Positions 1 through 8,637 of a stretch of DNA of 64,000 bases are shown piece after piece. Numbering within the stretch: position 1 is the first letter of the stretch; every line of letters begins with the position of its first letter. The stretch spans positions 1 through 64,000 of the forward strand of contig JAQXDG010000211.1 of assembly GCA_029251505.1 (NCBI GenBank), written 5' to 3'. Source of the DNA: Glaciecola sp. Its GTDB lineage: Bacteria; Pseudomonadota; Gammaproteobacteria; Enterobacterales; Alteromonadaceae. The notes under the pieces are model-generated. The model was given only the letters and a program-made list of their open reading frames with translations, was not told the DNA's origin and did not search any database. The position numbers were made by a program, and so were the translations under genes.

Positions 1-42
1 TTAATAAAAATATTAATGTTTCGTTAAAGTAAGTAAATTATC

Positions 43-750
43 ATGCAAACGCCAAATATCTTAATTGTAGAAGATGAAGTTGTCACACGTACAACGCTAA
101 AGAGCCTATTTGAAGCCGAAGGTTATAATGTGTTTGAAGCCGAAGATGGCCAGCAAATGCACGACTTTTTCCAAAACAACAATATCAATCTCGTGATCAT
201 GGATATCAATTTACCGGGTAAAAACGGGTTGATTTTAGCTCGTGAAGTGCGTGACCGTAAAAATGTTGGTTTAATTTTCTTAACGGGTCGTGATAATGAT
301 GTAGACCGTATTCTTGGTTTAGAAATCGGTGCTGATGATTATTTAACAAAGCCGTTTAATCCTCGTGAATTAACTATCCGTGCACGCAACTTGTTGACGC
401 GTACCTCTAATTCTAACGATGATGAAGACTTACCATCACGTGTTAGCTTTAATGGTTGGACACTCGATGGCGACAGTCGTAGTTTGATTTCTCCAAACAC
501 CACTGAGTTTAGATTACCACGTAGTGAATTCCGTGCTTTGCACTTATTCCTCAACAACCCTGGTAAAATTCTAACGCGCGAACAGTTAATTATGGAAATG
601 ACAGGTCGTGAATTACGTCCTAATGACCGTACTGTTGATGTGACTATTCGTCGTATCCGTAAGCACTTTGAATCTGATCCAGGTGATATCGAATTAATCG
701 TGACTATTCACGGTGAAGGCTATCGTTTCTGTGGAAGCGTTGACGCATAA
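43..750 (+). CDS. arcA: Two-component response regulator ArcA (OmpR/PhoB family)
   Basis: Receiver domain (ILIVEDE...[11 protein letters not shown]...FLTGRDND...KPFNPREL) plus winged-helix C-terminus ([15 protein letters not shown]...GEGYRF). Confidence 0.93.
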   Translation: MQTPNILIVEDEVVTRTTLKSLFEAEGYNVFEAEDGQQMHDFFQNNNINLVIMDINLPGKNGLILAREVRDRKNVGLIFLTGRDNDVDRILGLEIGADDYLTKPFNPRELTIRARNLLTRTSNSNDDEDLPSRVSFNGWTLDGDSRSLISPNTTEFRLPRSEFRALHLFLNNPGKILTREQLIMEMTGRELRPNDRTVDVTIRRIRKHFESDPGDIELIVTIHGEGYRFCGSVDA

Positions 751-793
751 CTCATTATGAGTTTATTAGCGCAAGCTAACCCAATATAGCAGT

Positions 794-825
794 AAAAAAA
801 AACCATCTATTCAGATGGTTTTTTT
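794..825. terminator. Bidirectional rho-independent terminator between convergent arcA and rhlE
   Basis: AAAAAAA-AACCATCT-ATTC-AGATGGTT-TTTTT: 8-bp stem (801-808/813-820), 4-nt loop, A and T tracts on both sides. Confidence 0.85.
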
Positions 826-2096
826 GTGCGTTGACGTCGGGTTCGTGTCGGATTAGGTTTATCCGGATTAGTACGATTAGCGCTGCCACTTGATGTTCTT
901 CTTGGTTTCTTCGGACGTTTGTCTTTTGGCGCTTTCAACGCAGCTTGGGCGATACCGCTGACAGATAAACCTTTTACTTCAAGCACATCAATGTGTTTAC
1001 CAATCAAATTTTGAATATCTTTAAGCTGCTTGGTATCTTCATCGGTAACAAATGATACGGCGTGACCCGTTGCACCAGCACGCCCAGTTCGACCGATGCG
1101 ATGTACATAATCTTCAGGTACATGCGGTAAATCAAAATTAATCACATTCGGTAAACGGTCTATATCAATACCACGGGCGGCAATATCAGTCGCGACCAAG
1201 ACGTTCAAGTCCTTAGATTTAAACTCTGCAAGGGCTTTGGTTCGCGCTCCTTGGCTTTTATTGCCATGGATCGCAGCTGACTTAATACCTTGAGTTTCAA
1301 GTTTCTTAGCGATGCGGTTAGCGCCATGTTTGGTTCTAGAAAAAACCAACACCTGCTCCCACTTGTTTTCTTGGATCAGCTTGATTAACAACGCCGTTTT
1401 ATTGCTCTTTTGCACATGCACAATCGCTTGTTCAACCGAAGGTGCTGTTGAGTTCTTGGGTGTGACTGACACTTCGACTGGATTGTTAGTAAACTGCTTT
1501 GCTAACTGACGAATATCATCCGAGAACGTCGCTGAGAACAATAACGTTTGACGCTTAGCGGGGATCAACTTCATGATCCGCTTAATGTCATGAATAAAGC
1601 CCATATCGAGCATGCGATCCGCTTCATCCAATACTAAAATTTCAAGTTCTGAAAACTTCACTGCGTTTTGTTGAAACAAATCTAACAAACGACCTGGCGT
1701 CGCGACTAAAATATCGCAACCACGACGTAATTGTTTCATTTGCGGATTAATCGAGACCCCACCAAATACGACCGTTGAACGTAGAGACGTGTGCTGATGA
1801 CACGCTGCCACACTTTCTGCTACTTGTGCTGCTAACTCACGGGTAGGCGTTAAGATTAACGCTTTAACTTGGTTAGGAGACGCACGATGTGCTGACTCAC
1901 TTAATAAATGAACAATGGGTAACGCAAACGCGCCGGTTTTACCGGTACCCGTTTGCGCAGCAGCCATGACATCTTTTTGGGTTAATACTGGACCGATTGC
2001 TTCTTGTTGGATTGGAGAGGGTTGGGTGTAACCTTGATCGGCAATCGCTTGCATTACAGCTGGCGATAAGCCTAATTCGGAAAAACTAACTGACAT
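807..2096 (-). CDS. rhlE: DEAD-box ATP-dependent RNA helicase, RhlE-like
   Basis: [47 protein letters not shown] motifs; basic C-terminal tail. Confidence 0.88.
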   Translation of the reverse strand: MSVSFSELGLSPAVMQAIADQGYTQPSPIQQEAIGPVLTQKDVMAAAQTGTGKTGAFALPIVHLLSESAHRASPNQVKALILTPTRELAAQVAESVAACHQHTSLRSTVVFGGVSINPQMKQLRRGCDILVATPGRLLDLFQQNAVKFSELEILVLDEADRMLDMGFIHDIKRIMKLIPAKRQTLLFSATFSDDIRQLAKQFTNNPVEVSVTPKNSTAPSVEQAIVHVQKSNKTALLIKLIQENKWEQVLVFSRTKHGANRIAKKLETQGIKSAAIHGNKSQGARTKALAEFKSKDLNVLVATDIAARGIDIDRLPNVINFDLPHVPEDYVHRIGRTGRAGATGHAVSFVTDEDTKQLKDIQNLIGKHIDVLEVKGLSVSGIAQAALKAPKDKRPKKPRRTSSGSANRTNPDKPNPTRTRRQRTKKPSE

Positions 2097-2262
2097 TAAT
2101 AACTCACTATTGATGCATTCATCTGAACTAAAAACAGTGAACGCTTATTTAACAGCCAATATTTTACCACACAAACGCCGAATACACGCTATTTGTTACC
2201 TGTACATCTGGTTTATACCCCTTATAATGTCGCTTTGTTTTTGACTAGCCTTGCGCTAGGGA

Positions 2263-3450
2263 ATGGGTATGCAACATCAAGACGTGATTATTATTGGTGC
2301 CGGTGCGGCTGGATTATTCTGTGCAGCTACCGCAGCCGCTCGTGGACGCTCCGTCACTGTGCTAGATCATGCCAAAAAAGTTGGTCGTAAAATACTCATG
2401 TCTGGCGGTGGACGCTGTAATTTCACAAACATGTATAGCAGCCATGAAAACTTTATTTGCAACAATCCACATTTTACCAAATCTGCATTAAGCCAATATA
2501 CCCAATGGGATTTTATTGGTTTGGTGAATGAGTACCAGATTGCCTATCACGAAAAAACGCTAGGTCAGTTGTTCTGTGACGATTCGGCCAAACAAATTGT
2601 GGCAATGCTTTTAGGTGAGTGCGCCAAACACCATGTCACCGTGACCACCTCATGTGAGATCCTGAGTGTCAACAAACATGCCCTAGGCTACCACTTAAAT
2701 ACGTCCAAAGGTGAATTCACTTGTGAGTCTCTGGTCATCGCTACAGGTGGCTTGTCGATGCCAAAACTGGGCGCCTCGCCGTTTGGTTATCAAATCGCCG
2801 AGCAATTTGGCATGTCTGTTACACCTACCCGTGCCGCACTCGTTCCATTCACCTTACACACCCATGATAAGGATGTCTTAGCTGAACTCAGTGGCGTCAG
2901 CGTCGAAGCCGCGGCAACATGTGCAGAAACACGCTTTAATGAAGGGATCTTGTTTACGCATCGCGGTCTTAGTGGCCCTGCAATCTTACAAATTTCTTCA
3001 TATTGGGAAGCGGGCGATGTGGTCGAGATTGATTTATTACCGCATCTAGATCTTGAACACGAATTAACGCAAGCCCAAGCCAGCCAACCCAATACACAAC
3101 TTTCGACCGTATTGAATACTTGGTTTCCCAAACGTCTGATCACACAATTACTTGGTTATTTTAAGATTGATAACAAACCAATGAAACAATATCAAGGTAA
3201 GCAATTACTCACTATCTCTGAGCAGTTTAAACAGTGGCAACTCAAGCCTAATGGCACCGAAGGTTATCGTACTGCAGAGGTGACACTCGGCGGCGTCAAC
3301 ACGGATCATTTTTCCTCTAAAACCATGGAAAGCAAAGACCATGCAGGTTTATACTTTATTGGTGAAGTACTCGACGTCACCGGTTGGTTAGGCGGGTATA
3401 ATTTCCAGTGGGCATGGTCGAGTGGTTATGTAGCAGGGATGGATGCATAA
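2263..3450 (+). CDS. NAD(P)/FAD-dependent oxidoreductase, BaiN/RdsA (YhiN/HI0933) family
   Basis: N-terminal DVIIIGAGAAGLFCA Rossmann motif, GRKILMSGGGRCNFTN, C-terminal GLYFIGEVLDVTGWLGGYNFQWAWSSG. Confidence 0.88.
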   Translation: MGMQHQDVIIIGAGAAGLFCAATAAARGRSVTVLDHAKKVGRKILMSGGGRCNFTNMYSSHENFICNNPHFTKSALSQYTQWDFIGLVNEYQIAYHEKTLGQLFCDDSAKQIVAMLLGECAKHHVTVTTSCEILSVNKHALGYHLNTSKGEFTCESLVIATGGLSMPKLGASPFGYQIAEQFGMSVTPTRAALVPFTLHTHDKDVLAELSGVSVEAAATCAETRFNEGILFTHRGLSGPAILQISSYWEAGDVVEIDLLPHLDLEHELTQAQASQPNTQLSTVLNTWFPKRLITQLLGYFKIDNKPMKQYQGKQLLTISEQFKQWQLKPNGTEGYRTAEVTLGGVNTDHFSSKTMESKDHAGLYFIGEVLDVTGWLGGYNFQWAWSSGYVAGMDA

Positions 3451-3470
3451 TAGTTGCATCTCAAACTTGC

Positions 3471-3893
3471 TTAAAAAGAATGTTTTGTAGTGATGCGAAA
3501 TTCCACATTTTTCACATTCAAATCAGATGATAGTGGCTTGATCACATCCAAATGAATTACCTGAGTTTCACTGGACAACGCTGTATACAACCTTGCTCCA
3601 AAGCCAATTGAAGTCATTAATGTGAGGGAAATATCTTGCCTCTGCAGTGAATTGAACAGAGCGATCACCATGTTGGTATTTTTTAAATAGCCGCCCCAAT
3701 TATCATTGAACTTATGAAAATACTCTGACCATAATTGGACCACATAACGTGTATTTTTCTGAAAATCCTCACCATCAACACTTACTGCGACAAAAGCGTA
3801 ACTATTGTCTGACGTTTGAAAGCCTTTACTTATCGTACTTTCGACTACCCAATTGGGAGAGATAAGATCGTTAGAAAGAAAACAAAAAAGGAT
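3471..3893 (-). pseudogene. Open frame without an ATG/GTG/TTG start for its first 50 codons; probable 5'-truncated gene remnant (a 90-aa ORF from GTG at 3743 is possible)
   Basis: In-frame reading upstream of the 90-aa ORF stays open to TAA at 3896-3894, which lies in the amt terminator stem; no NTG start among those 50 codons. Confidence 0.45.
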
Positions 3894-3940
3894 TTATTCT
3901 TACGCGGATAGATTGCCCGTTTCGTAAAAATAAATCCTTT
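3884..3940 (-). terminator. Rho-independent terminator of amt
   Basis: 18-nt arms 3887-3904 (AAAGGATTTATTCTTACG) and 3923-3940 (CGTAAAAATAAATCCTTT), complementary with one G-U in the minus-strand RNA, then UUU-G-UUUU on the minus strand. Confidence 0.75.
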
Positions 3941-3988
3941 GTATATCAGTTAATTAATAACTATAGAGATAGTATTGAAGCTGACCGC

Positions 3989-5203
3989 CTACCCATTATC
4001 TGAATTAGTCGAACCAATACGATGGATCGCCAAATCCGCACCTTTATATTCGTCTTCTTGCGATAAACGTAATCCAGATAGTTGTTTCACACCACCGTAC
4101 ACGATGACACCTCCGACAATGGCAATAGCGATACCTAAACCAGTACCGATAAGTTGCGACACCAATGATACGCCACCTAAGCCACCAAGTGCTTCAGTGC
4201 CAAAGATACCTGCTGCAATTGCCCCCCAAGCGCCACATACGCCATGTAATGGCCAGACACCAAGGACATCATCTACTTTACTCTTGTTTTGCATCACGGT
4301 GAACAACCACACAAACAGCAAACCAGCAATCCCGCCGACGACCAATGAACCAATTGGATGCATGATATCAGAGCCCGCACACACAGCGACTAAACCTGCT
4401 AATGGACCATTATGAATGAAACCTGGGTCATTTTTACCAAACCACATTGCCGTCAAAATACCACCGACCATCGCCATTAGTGAATTCATTGCTACCAAGC
4501 CACTAATACCATCAACGGTTTGTGCCGACATGACGTTAAAACCAAACCAGCCAATACTTAAGATCCACGCCCCTAATGCTAAGAACGGAATGTTAGATGG
4601 CGCAAACGCATTGAGCTTACCGTTTTTATACCGACCGTCGCGCGAACCAAGCAATACAACAGCGACTAAGGCTAACCAACCGCCCATACCATGTACGACG
4701 ATTGAACCTGCAAAGTCATGAAAACCGGCACCAAAAGAAGCCTCTAACCAAGCTTGAAAGCCATAATTACCGTTCCAAATAATGCCTTCAAAGAACGGAT
4801 ACACCACACCAACAATTAATCCTGAAGCGATTAAGAATGGATAAAATTTAGCACGCTCTGCAATACCACCAGATACAATTGCAGGAATTGCTGCGGCAAA
4901 CGTCATTAAGAAAAAGAATTTTACGAGTTCATAACCGTTGTTTTCACTTAACGTTGCAGCACTAGCAAAGAAGGTCGTATCATATGCAATCAAATAACCA
5001 ATGAAAAAATAACATAAACATGACACTGCAAAATCGGTCATGATCTTGATGAGCGCGTTGACTTGGTTTTTATGACGAACCGTACCCACTTCTAAAAAAG
5101 CAAAACCCGCATGCATGGCAAACACCATGATCGCACCAAGTAAAATGAAAAGCGTATTGGTACCTTGTAATAAAGTTTCAACCGCACTATTAACTGGATC
5201 CAT
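3989..5203 (-). CDS. amt: Ammonium transporter (Amt family)
   Basis: 11-TM-like protein; GFAFLEVGTVRHKN, DFAGSIVVHGMGGWLALV, GPLAGLVAVCAGSD, VLGVWPLHGVCGAWGAIAAGIFG. Confidence 0.93.
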   Translation of the reverse strand: MDPVNSAVETLLQGTNTLFILLGAIMVFAMHAGFAFLEVGTVRHKNQVNALIKIMTDFAVSCLCYFFIGYLIAYDTTFFASAATLSENNGYELVKFFFLMTFAAAIPAIVSGGIAERAKFYPFLIASGLIVGVVYPFFEGIIWNGNYGFQAWLEASFGAGFHDFAGSIVVHGMGGWLALVAVVLLGSRDGRYKNGKLNAFAPSNIPFLALGAWILSIGWFGFNVMSAQTVDGISGLVAMNSLMAMVGGILTAMWFGKNDPGFIHNGPLAGLVAVCAGSDIMHPIGSLVVGGIAGLLFVWLFTVMQNKSKVDDVLGVWPLHGVCGAWGAIAAGIFGTEALGGLGGVSLVSQLIGTGLGIAIAIVGGVIVYGGVKQLSGLRLSQEDEYKGADLAIHRIGSTNSDNG

Positions 5204-5576
5204 AATTATATCTCTTTGTGTGTATCAAATTTGGTGACATGATCGCTATTATTGTTGTGCTATGATATCTGTTTGAGCTATTGAATGATGCATAATCATA
5301 TTAAATGGTGCTTTTGTCAGCATCAAATTTGTGCAGTTCAAGGTCAGACTCAGGGCGACACGTCGGTGGTTAGCGCAATTCATTGCGCGGACTTACTACT
5401 AAACACATCGATATATGCAAGAAATGTTCCGCTAAAACTCAACACTTAACGGTTTGATAAATAAGATTTTTTTAAATTATTGAAAACTTGCACTATAATC
5501 AACGCACCATTATAGTGAAAATTGCACCGTTAATTATATTATTTCACACTATTCGCACTAAATTAGGGAGCTGGCT

Positions 5577-6476
5577 TTGCACCAAACTATTGCTTTTTTA
5601 ACAACTGATAATCTTGATAATTTTTTCGTATGGGATAATTTGTTGATTGCGCCTTTTGCGCGAAGAGGGGTAATCGTTGAAACAATTTCTTGGCATGCAC
5701 AACATGTAGATTGGTCGCGCTTTAATGCAGTCATCGTACGCAGCACTTGGGATTACCAAGATGATGCACAGGCATTTATGGCTAAGCTTGCTGAGATAGA
5801 AAAAAGTGGCACCCACTTACTCAATCCTTTGACGTTAATGCAGTGGAATGTATCCAAAGATTATTTACAAACACTGGAACAACAGGGTGTTGAAATCATT
5901 CCTTCGCAGTTTTTTCAACAGGCTGACACGGCATTAATACAGTCACATTTTGTTCACTTTGAAACAAATGAACTGATCATTAAACCTTTGATATCTGCTA
6001 ATTCGGATAACACATTTAGGTTAACCGCAACTGCATTAGCTGACCAATCCGACGCCTTAAATATGATTTTCGAGACCACGCCATGTGTTATCCAGCCATT
6101 TTTAAACAGTGTGGTCGATGAAGGTGAGTACTCACTATTTTACTTTAATGGGCAATACAGTCATACCATCAAAAAAGTCCCAAAGCAGGGGGATTTTCGA
6201 GTTCAAGAAGAACATGGTGGCCAATTACATACAGTGCAGCCTGACGCTGCATTACTCGATACCGCAGAACACGTCCTAGCTCAATTACCTGAATTGTCAC
6301 TGTACGCGCGCATTGATTTATTACGCAGTACATCATCGACGCCCCATACATGGCAGTTGATGGAAGTAGAGTTAATTGAACCGTCATTGTATTTTAATAT
6401 GGATGAAGATTCGCCTGAACGTTTTGTCCAGGCGACCTTGGATTATTTGCAGCTTAACGCTGTTTGTCATAGCTAG
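5577..6476 (+). CDS. ATP-grasp superfamily protein (glutathione synthetase/RimK-like)
   Basis: TTG start preceded by GGGAG; WDNLLIAPFARRGV..., VIVRSTWDYQD, IIKPLIS, YARIDLL, LMEVELIEPSLYF. Confidence 0.75.
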   Translation: MHQTIAFLTTDNLDNFFVWDNLLIAPFARRGVIVETISWHAQHVDWSRFNAVIVRSTWDYQDDAQAFMAKLAEIEKSGTHLLNPLTLMQWNVSKDYLQTLEQQGVEIIPSQFFQQADTALIQSHFVHFETNELIIKPLISANSDNTFRLTATALADQSDALNMIFETTPCVIQPFLNSVVDEGEYSLFYFNGQYSHTIKKVPKQGDFRVQEEHGGQLHTVQPDAALLDTAEHVLAQLPELSLYARIDLLRSTSSTPHTWQLMEVELIEPSLYFNMDEDSPERFVQATLDYLQLNAVCHS

Positions 6477-7794
6477 GTTTATTCACATTTTTTTCAACCG
6501 TTGGACGCTCAGGTGCCTGTCTGCTTTCTTGTTTAACCGGCTGTCGTGTTGATTGACTGACTACATTACGATTTTTCACACGTGTAGGCTGTTTTGGAGC
6601 TTGTTTAACCGGTTCACTATACGTTTGTCGAACTGGTGATTTAACCGGTTGACTGCTCGTACGGTTGGTCATACGGTTGGTCGGTTGGTTAGTCTGCTGG
6701 TTAATCGCCTGATTCGATCGCGTCGCACTTTGTTTAATCGGCACTCGCTTCGTAAACTGGCTTCTGGCAGGTCGGTCTTTAATTTTAGGCCGCTGCTTGG
6801 TAGGTTGCTGTTGTATATTGTTTACTTTAATGTGGTTCTGACCCCAATTTTCTTGACGATGTACATTATGGCTGTAATGCGATGTGTGTAAGCGTCTAGA
6901 AAAAATCTGGTGACGCGTTTTAATGTCATAACGGTCACGCCAATAATTATGTCTAACATAACGGAACGGATTCCAACTAATCGCTATTTTTCCCGTCGAG
7001 ATATGCACGCCTACGCGCGGACCATAATTATTATAACGTTGTGGATAACGTGTTAGGTAATTGTAATGCCATAAACGCGGTTGATAACTATGCCACCATG
7101 ATCCATACACTAAAACAGGATTATAGGTCGGCAGATAAATAATTTCAGGTTGCGCTGATTCAATATATATCTTGGTCTCTTTTTCGATGACCTTTACATA
7201 CTCATCTGATTGTAAATTACCATTTCGCTGAGCTTGTTCACGCAAATAACTTAAGCGCTGTGCGACTAAGTCATACTCTTGCTCAACCACATCCCCTAGA
7301 TACTCAAGGTATTCGAGATCTTCGGTCAAATTTGTGATCACATCGGCAAAAGGTAGCAAGGCAATAACACTCGCATCCCACGGTTTACCCTCGGCAAGCT
7401 GGAGTAGTTCGTCCACTTCAAGCGTTGAGTTTTCATCAATAAACGCACGCGCTTGAATCAAGTCAACAGGTTGAGTAACCGCAGCAAAAATATGCTCTAA
7501 CAACGAATCTGGGTATAATGCAATCGGTGCTAAGGCACTATCTAGCATCGCAATAGCAGCGTCTTGCTCAGAAGTTTGTGGGCTATGTTGGGGTTGCTGG
7601 GTCTGATAGGTTGTCGTAGTCGTGGTAATCGTCTGACTAGGTTGGCTTTTAACGTAGCCATAGCGCACTGGATCTTTCGTTTCAGAATGTGCGACGACAC
7701 AGCCTGATAGACTAATCGCAGAAAGTCCAATGATGAGCATACCTAACTGTCTAGAACACGAGCGCGATGATGGGGTCGGTGTATTTAACAACAT
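6454..7794 (-). CDS. DUF3300 domain-containing lipoprotein
   Basis: Lipobox LSGC; APIALYPDSLLEHIFAAVTQPVDLIQA and VIYLPTYNPVLVYGSWW-like core; Q/P/R/T-rich C-terminus. Confidence 0.8.
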   Translation of the reverse strand: MLLNTPTPSSRSCSRQLGMLIIGLSAISLSGCVVAHSETKDPVRYGYVKSQPSQTITTTTTTYQTQQPQHSPQTSEQDAAIAMLDSALAPIALYPDSLLEHIFAAVTQPVDLIQARAFIDENSTLEVDELLQLAEGKPWDASVIALLPFADVITNLTEDLEYLEYLGDVVEQEYDLVAQRLSYLREQAQRNGNLQSDEYVKVIEKETKIYIESAQPEIIYLPTYNPVLVYGSWWHSYQPRLWHYNYLTRYPQRYNNYGPRVGVHISTGKIAISWNPFRYVRHNYWRDRYDIKTRHQIFSRRLHTSHYSHNVHRQENWGQNHIKVNNIQQQPTKQRPKIKDRPARSQFTKRVPIKQSATRSNQAINQQTNQPTNRMTNRTSSQPVKSPVRQTYSEPVKQAPKQPTRVKNRNVVSQSTRQPVKQESRQAPERPTVEKNVNKPSYDKQR

Positions 7795-7889
7795 ACTCCC
7801 TCCTAAGGGAACGTTAACGATAATCTTAATATAGTTGAAATCAACTTAACGTTAACTGAATGTTTTTTAAACAGAGCCTGAACGAGTAT

Positions 7890-8501
7890 TTATTTAAATA
7901 AATGTGGGTCAAACTCATGACCGAGTTTCTCAGTCTTGGTTTGTAGGTATTTTTTGTTGTCTTTTGTCATACCATGATCAATCGGTTGACGCCTAGCTAC
8001 CTCAATCCCCAAATTAGTTAACGCATTGACCTTTTTAGGGTTATTAGTCATCAATGAGACTTTTTTGATACCTAAATGCGCGAGCATAAATTTGCAAATG
8101 TCATATTCACGCAAGTCAGCATCAAAGCCTAAATGCTCATTTGCTTCAACCGTATCTAGCCCTGTATCTTGTAGTGCGTATGCCTTGATTTTATTCAATA
8201 AACCAATGCCTCGCCCTTCTTGACGAAGGTACAACAGCACACCAGCGCCTTGCTCAACGATATTGGCCAATGCTTTTTCTAATTGAAAACCACAATCACA
8301 ACGAGTCGAAAAAAGTGCATCTCCGGTAAGGCATTCAGAATGCACACGGATATGTACTGTGTCCTCTATCGACCACTCACCATAGCTTAATGCAACGTGT
8401 TCTTGTTGATTGCGCGTATCCACAAAACCATGGATCGTAAAATCACCAAAACGTGTGGGCAACTTAGCTTGGCTTACAAATTCAAACATCGAAACAGGCA
8501 T
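7890..8501 (-). CDS. ribA: GTP cyclohydrolase II
   Basis: RVHSECLTGDALFSTRCDCGFQL, LRQEGRGIGLLNKIKAYALQDTGLDTVEAN, MTNNPKKV. Confidence 0.95.
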   Translation of the reverse strand: MPVSMFEFVSQAKLPTRFGDFTIHGFVDTRNQQEHVALSYGEWSIEDTVHIRVHSECLTGDALFSTRCDCGFQLEKALANIVEQGAGVLLYLRQEGRGIGLLNKIKAYALQDTGLDTVEANEHLGFDADLREYDICKFMLAHLGIKKVSLMTNNPKKVNALTNLGIEVARRQPIDHGMTKDNKKYLQTKTEKLGHEFDPHLFK

Positions 8502-8637
8502 CTAGACTATCACTCGCTATCATTCACTGATTTAATTGGGACGTATTTTAACGGATAACACCTGTTTTGGCACGTGTTATTGTTGGCATTTGTCATGCTC
8601 ATCGCGGTCAAAATAAAGCGGCTTACGATAATCATGC

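Noticed and set aside
3975-4721. Plus-strand ORFs (146 and 101 aa, same frame) antisense to amt
   Set aside because: Shadow frame of a highly conserved transporter gene; Pro/Thr/Ala-rich composition typical of antisense translation, no start signal or domain.
5426-5461. Possible fourth sigma-28-like site (TAAAACTC ... TTTGATAA) upstream of the ATP-grasp gene
   Set aside because: Spacer and -10 octamer do not match (no CGATA core), unlike the three msh sites.
7888-7903. 16-bp palindrome ATTTATTTAAATAAAT over the ribA stop codon
   Set aside because: Pure A/T sequence in an AT-rich region, partly coding; likely chance.
8555-8580. ATAACAC-N12-GTGTTAT dyad between selO and ribA
   Set aside because: No T tract on either strand and no match to FMN riboswitch elements; could be an operator but evidence is too thin.
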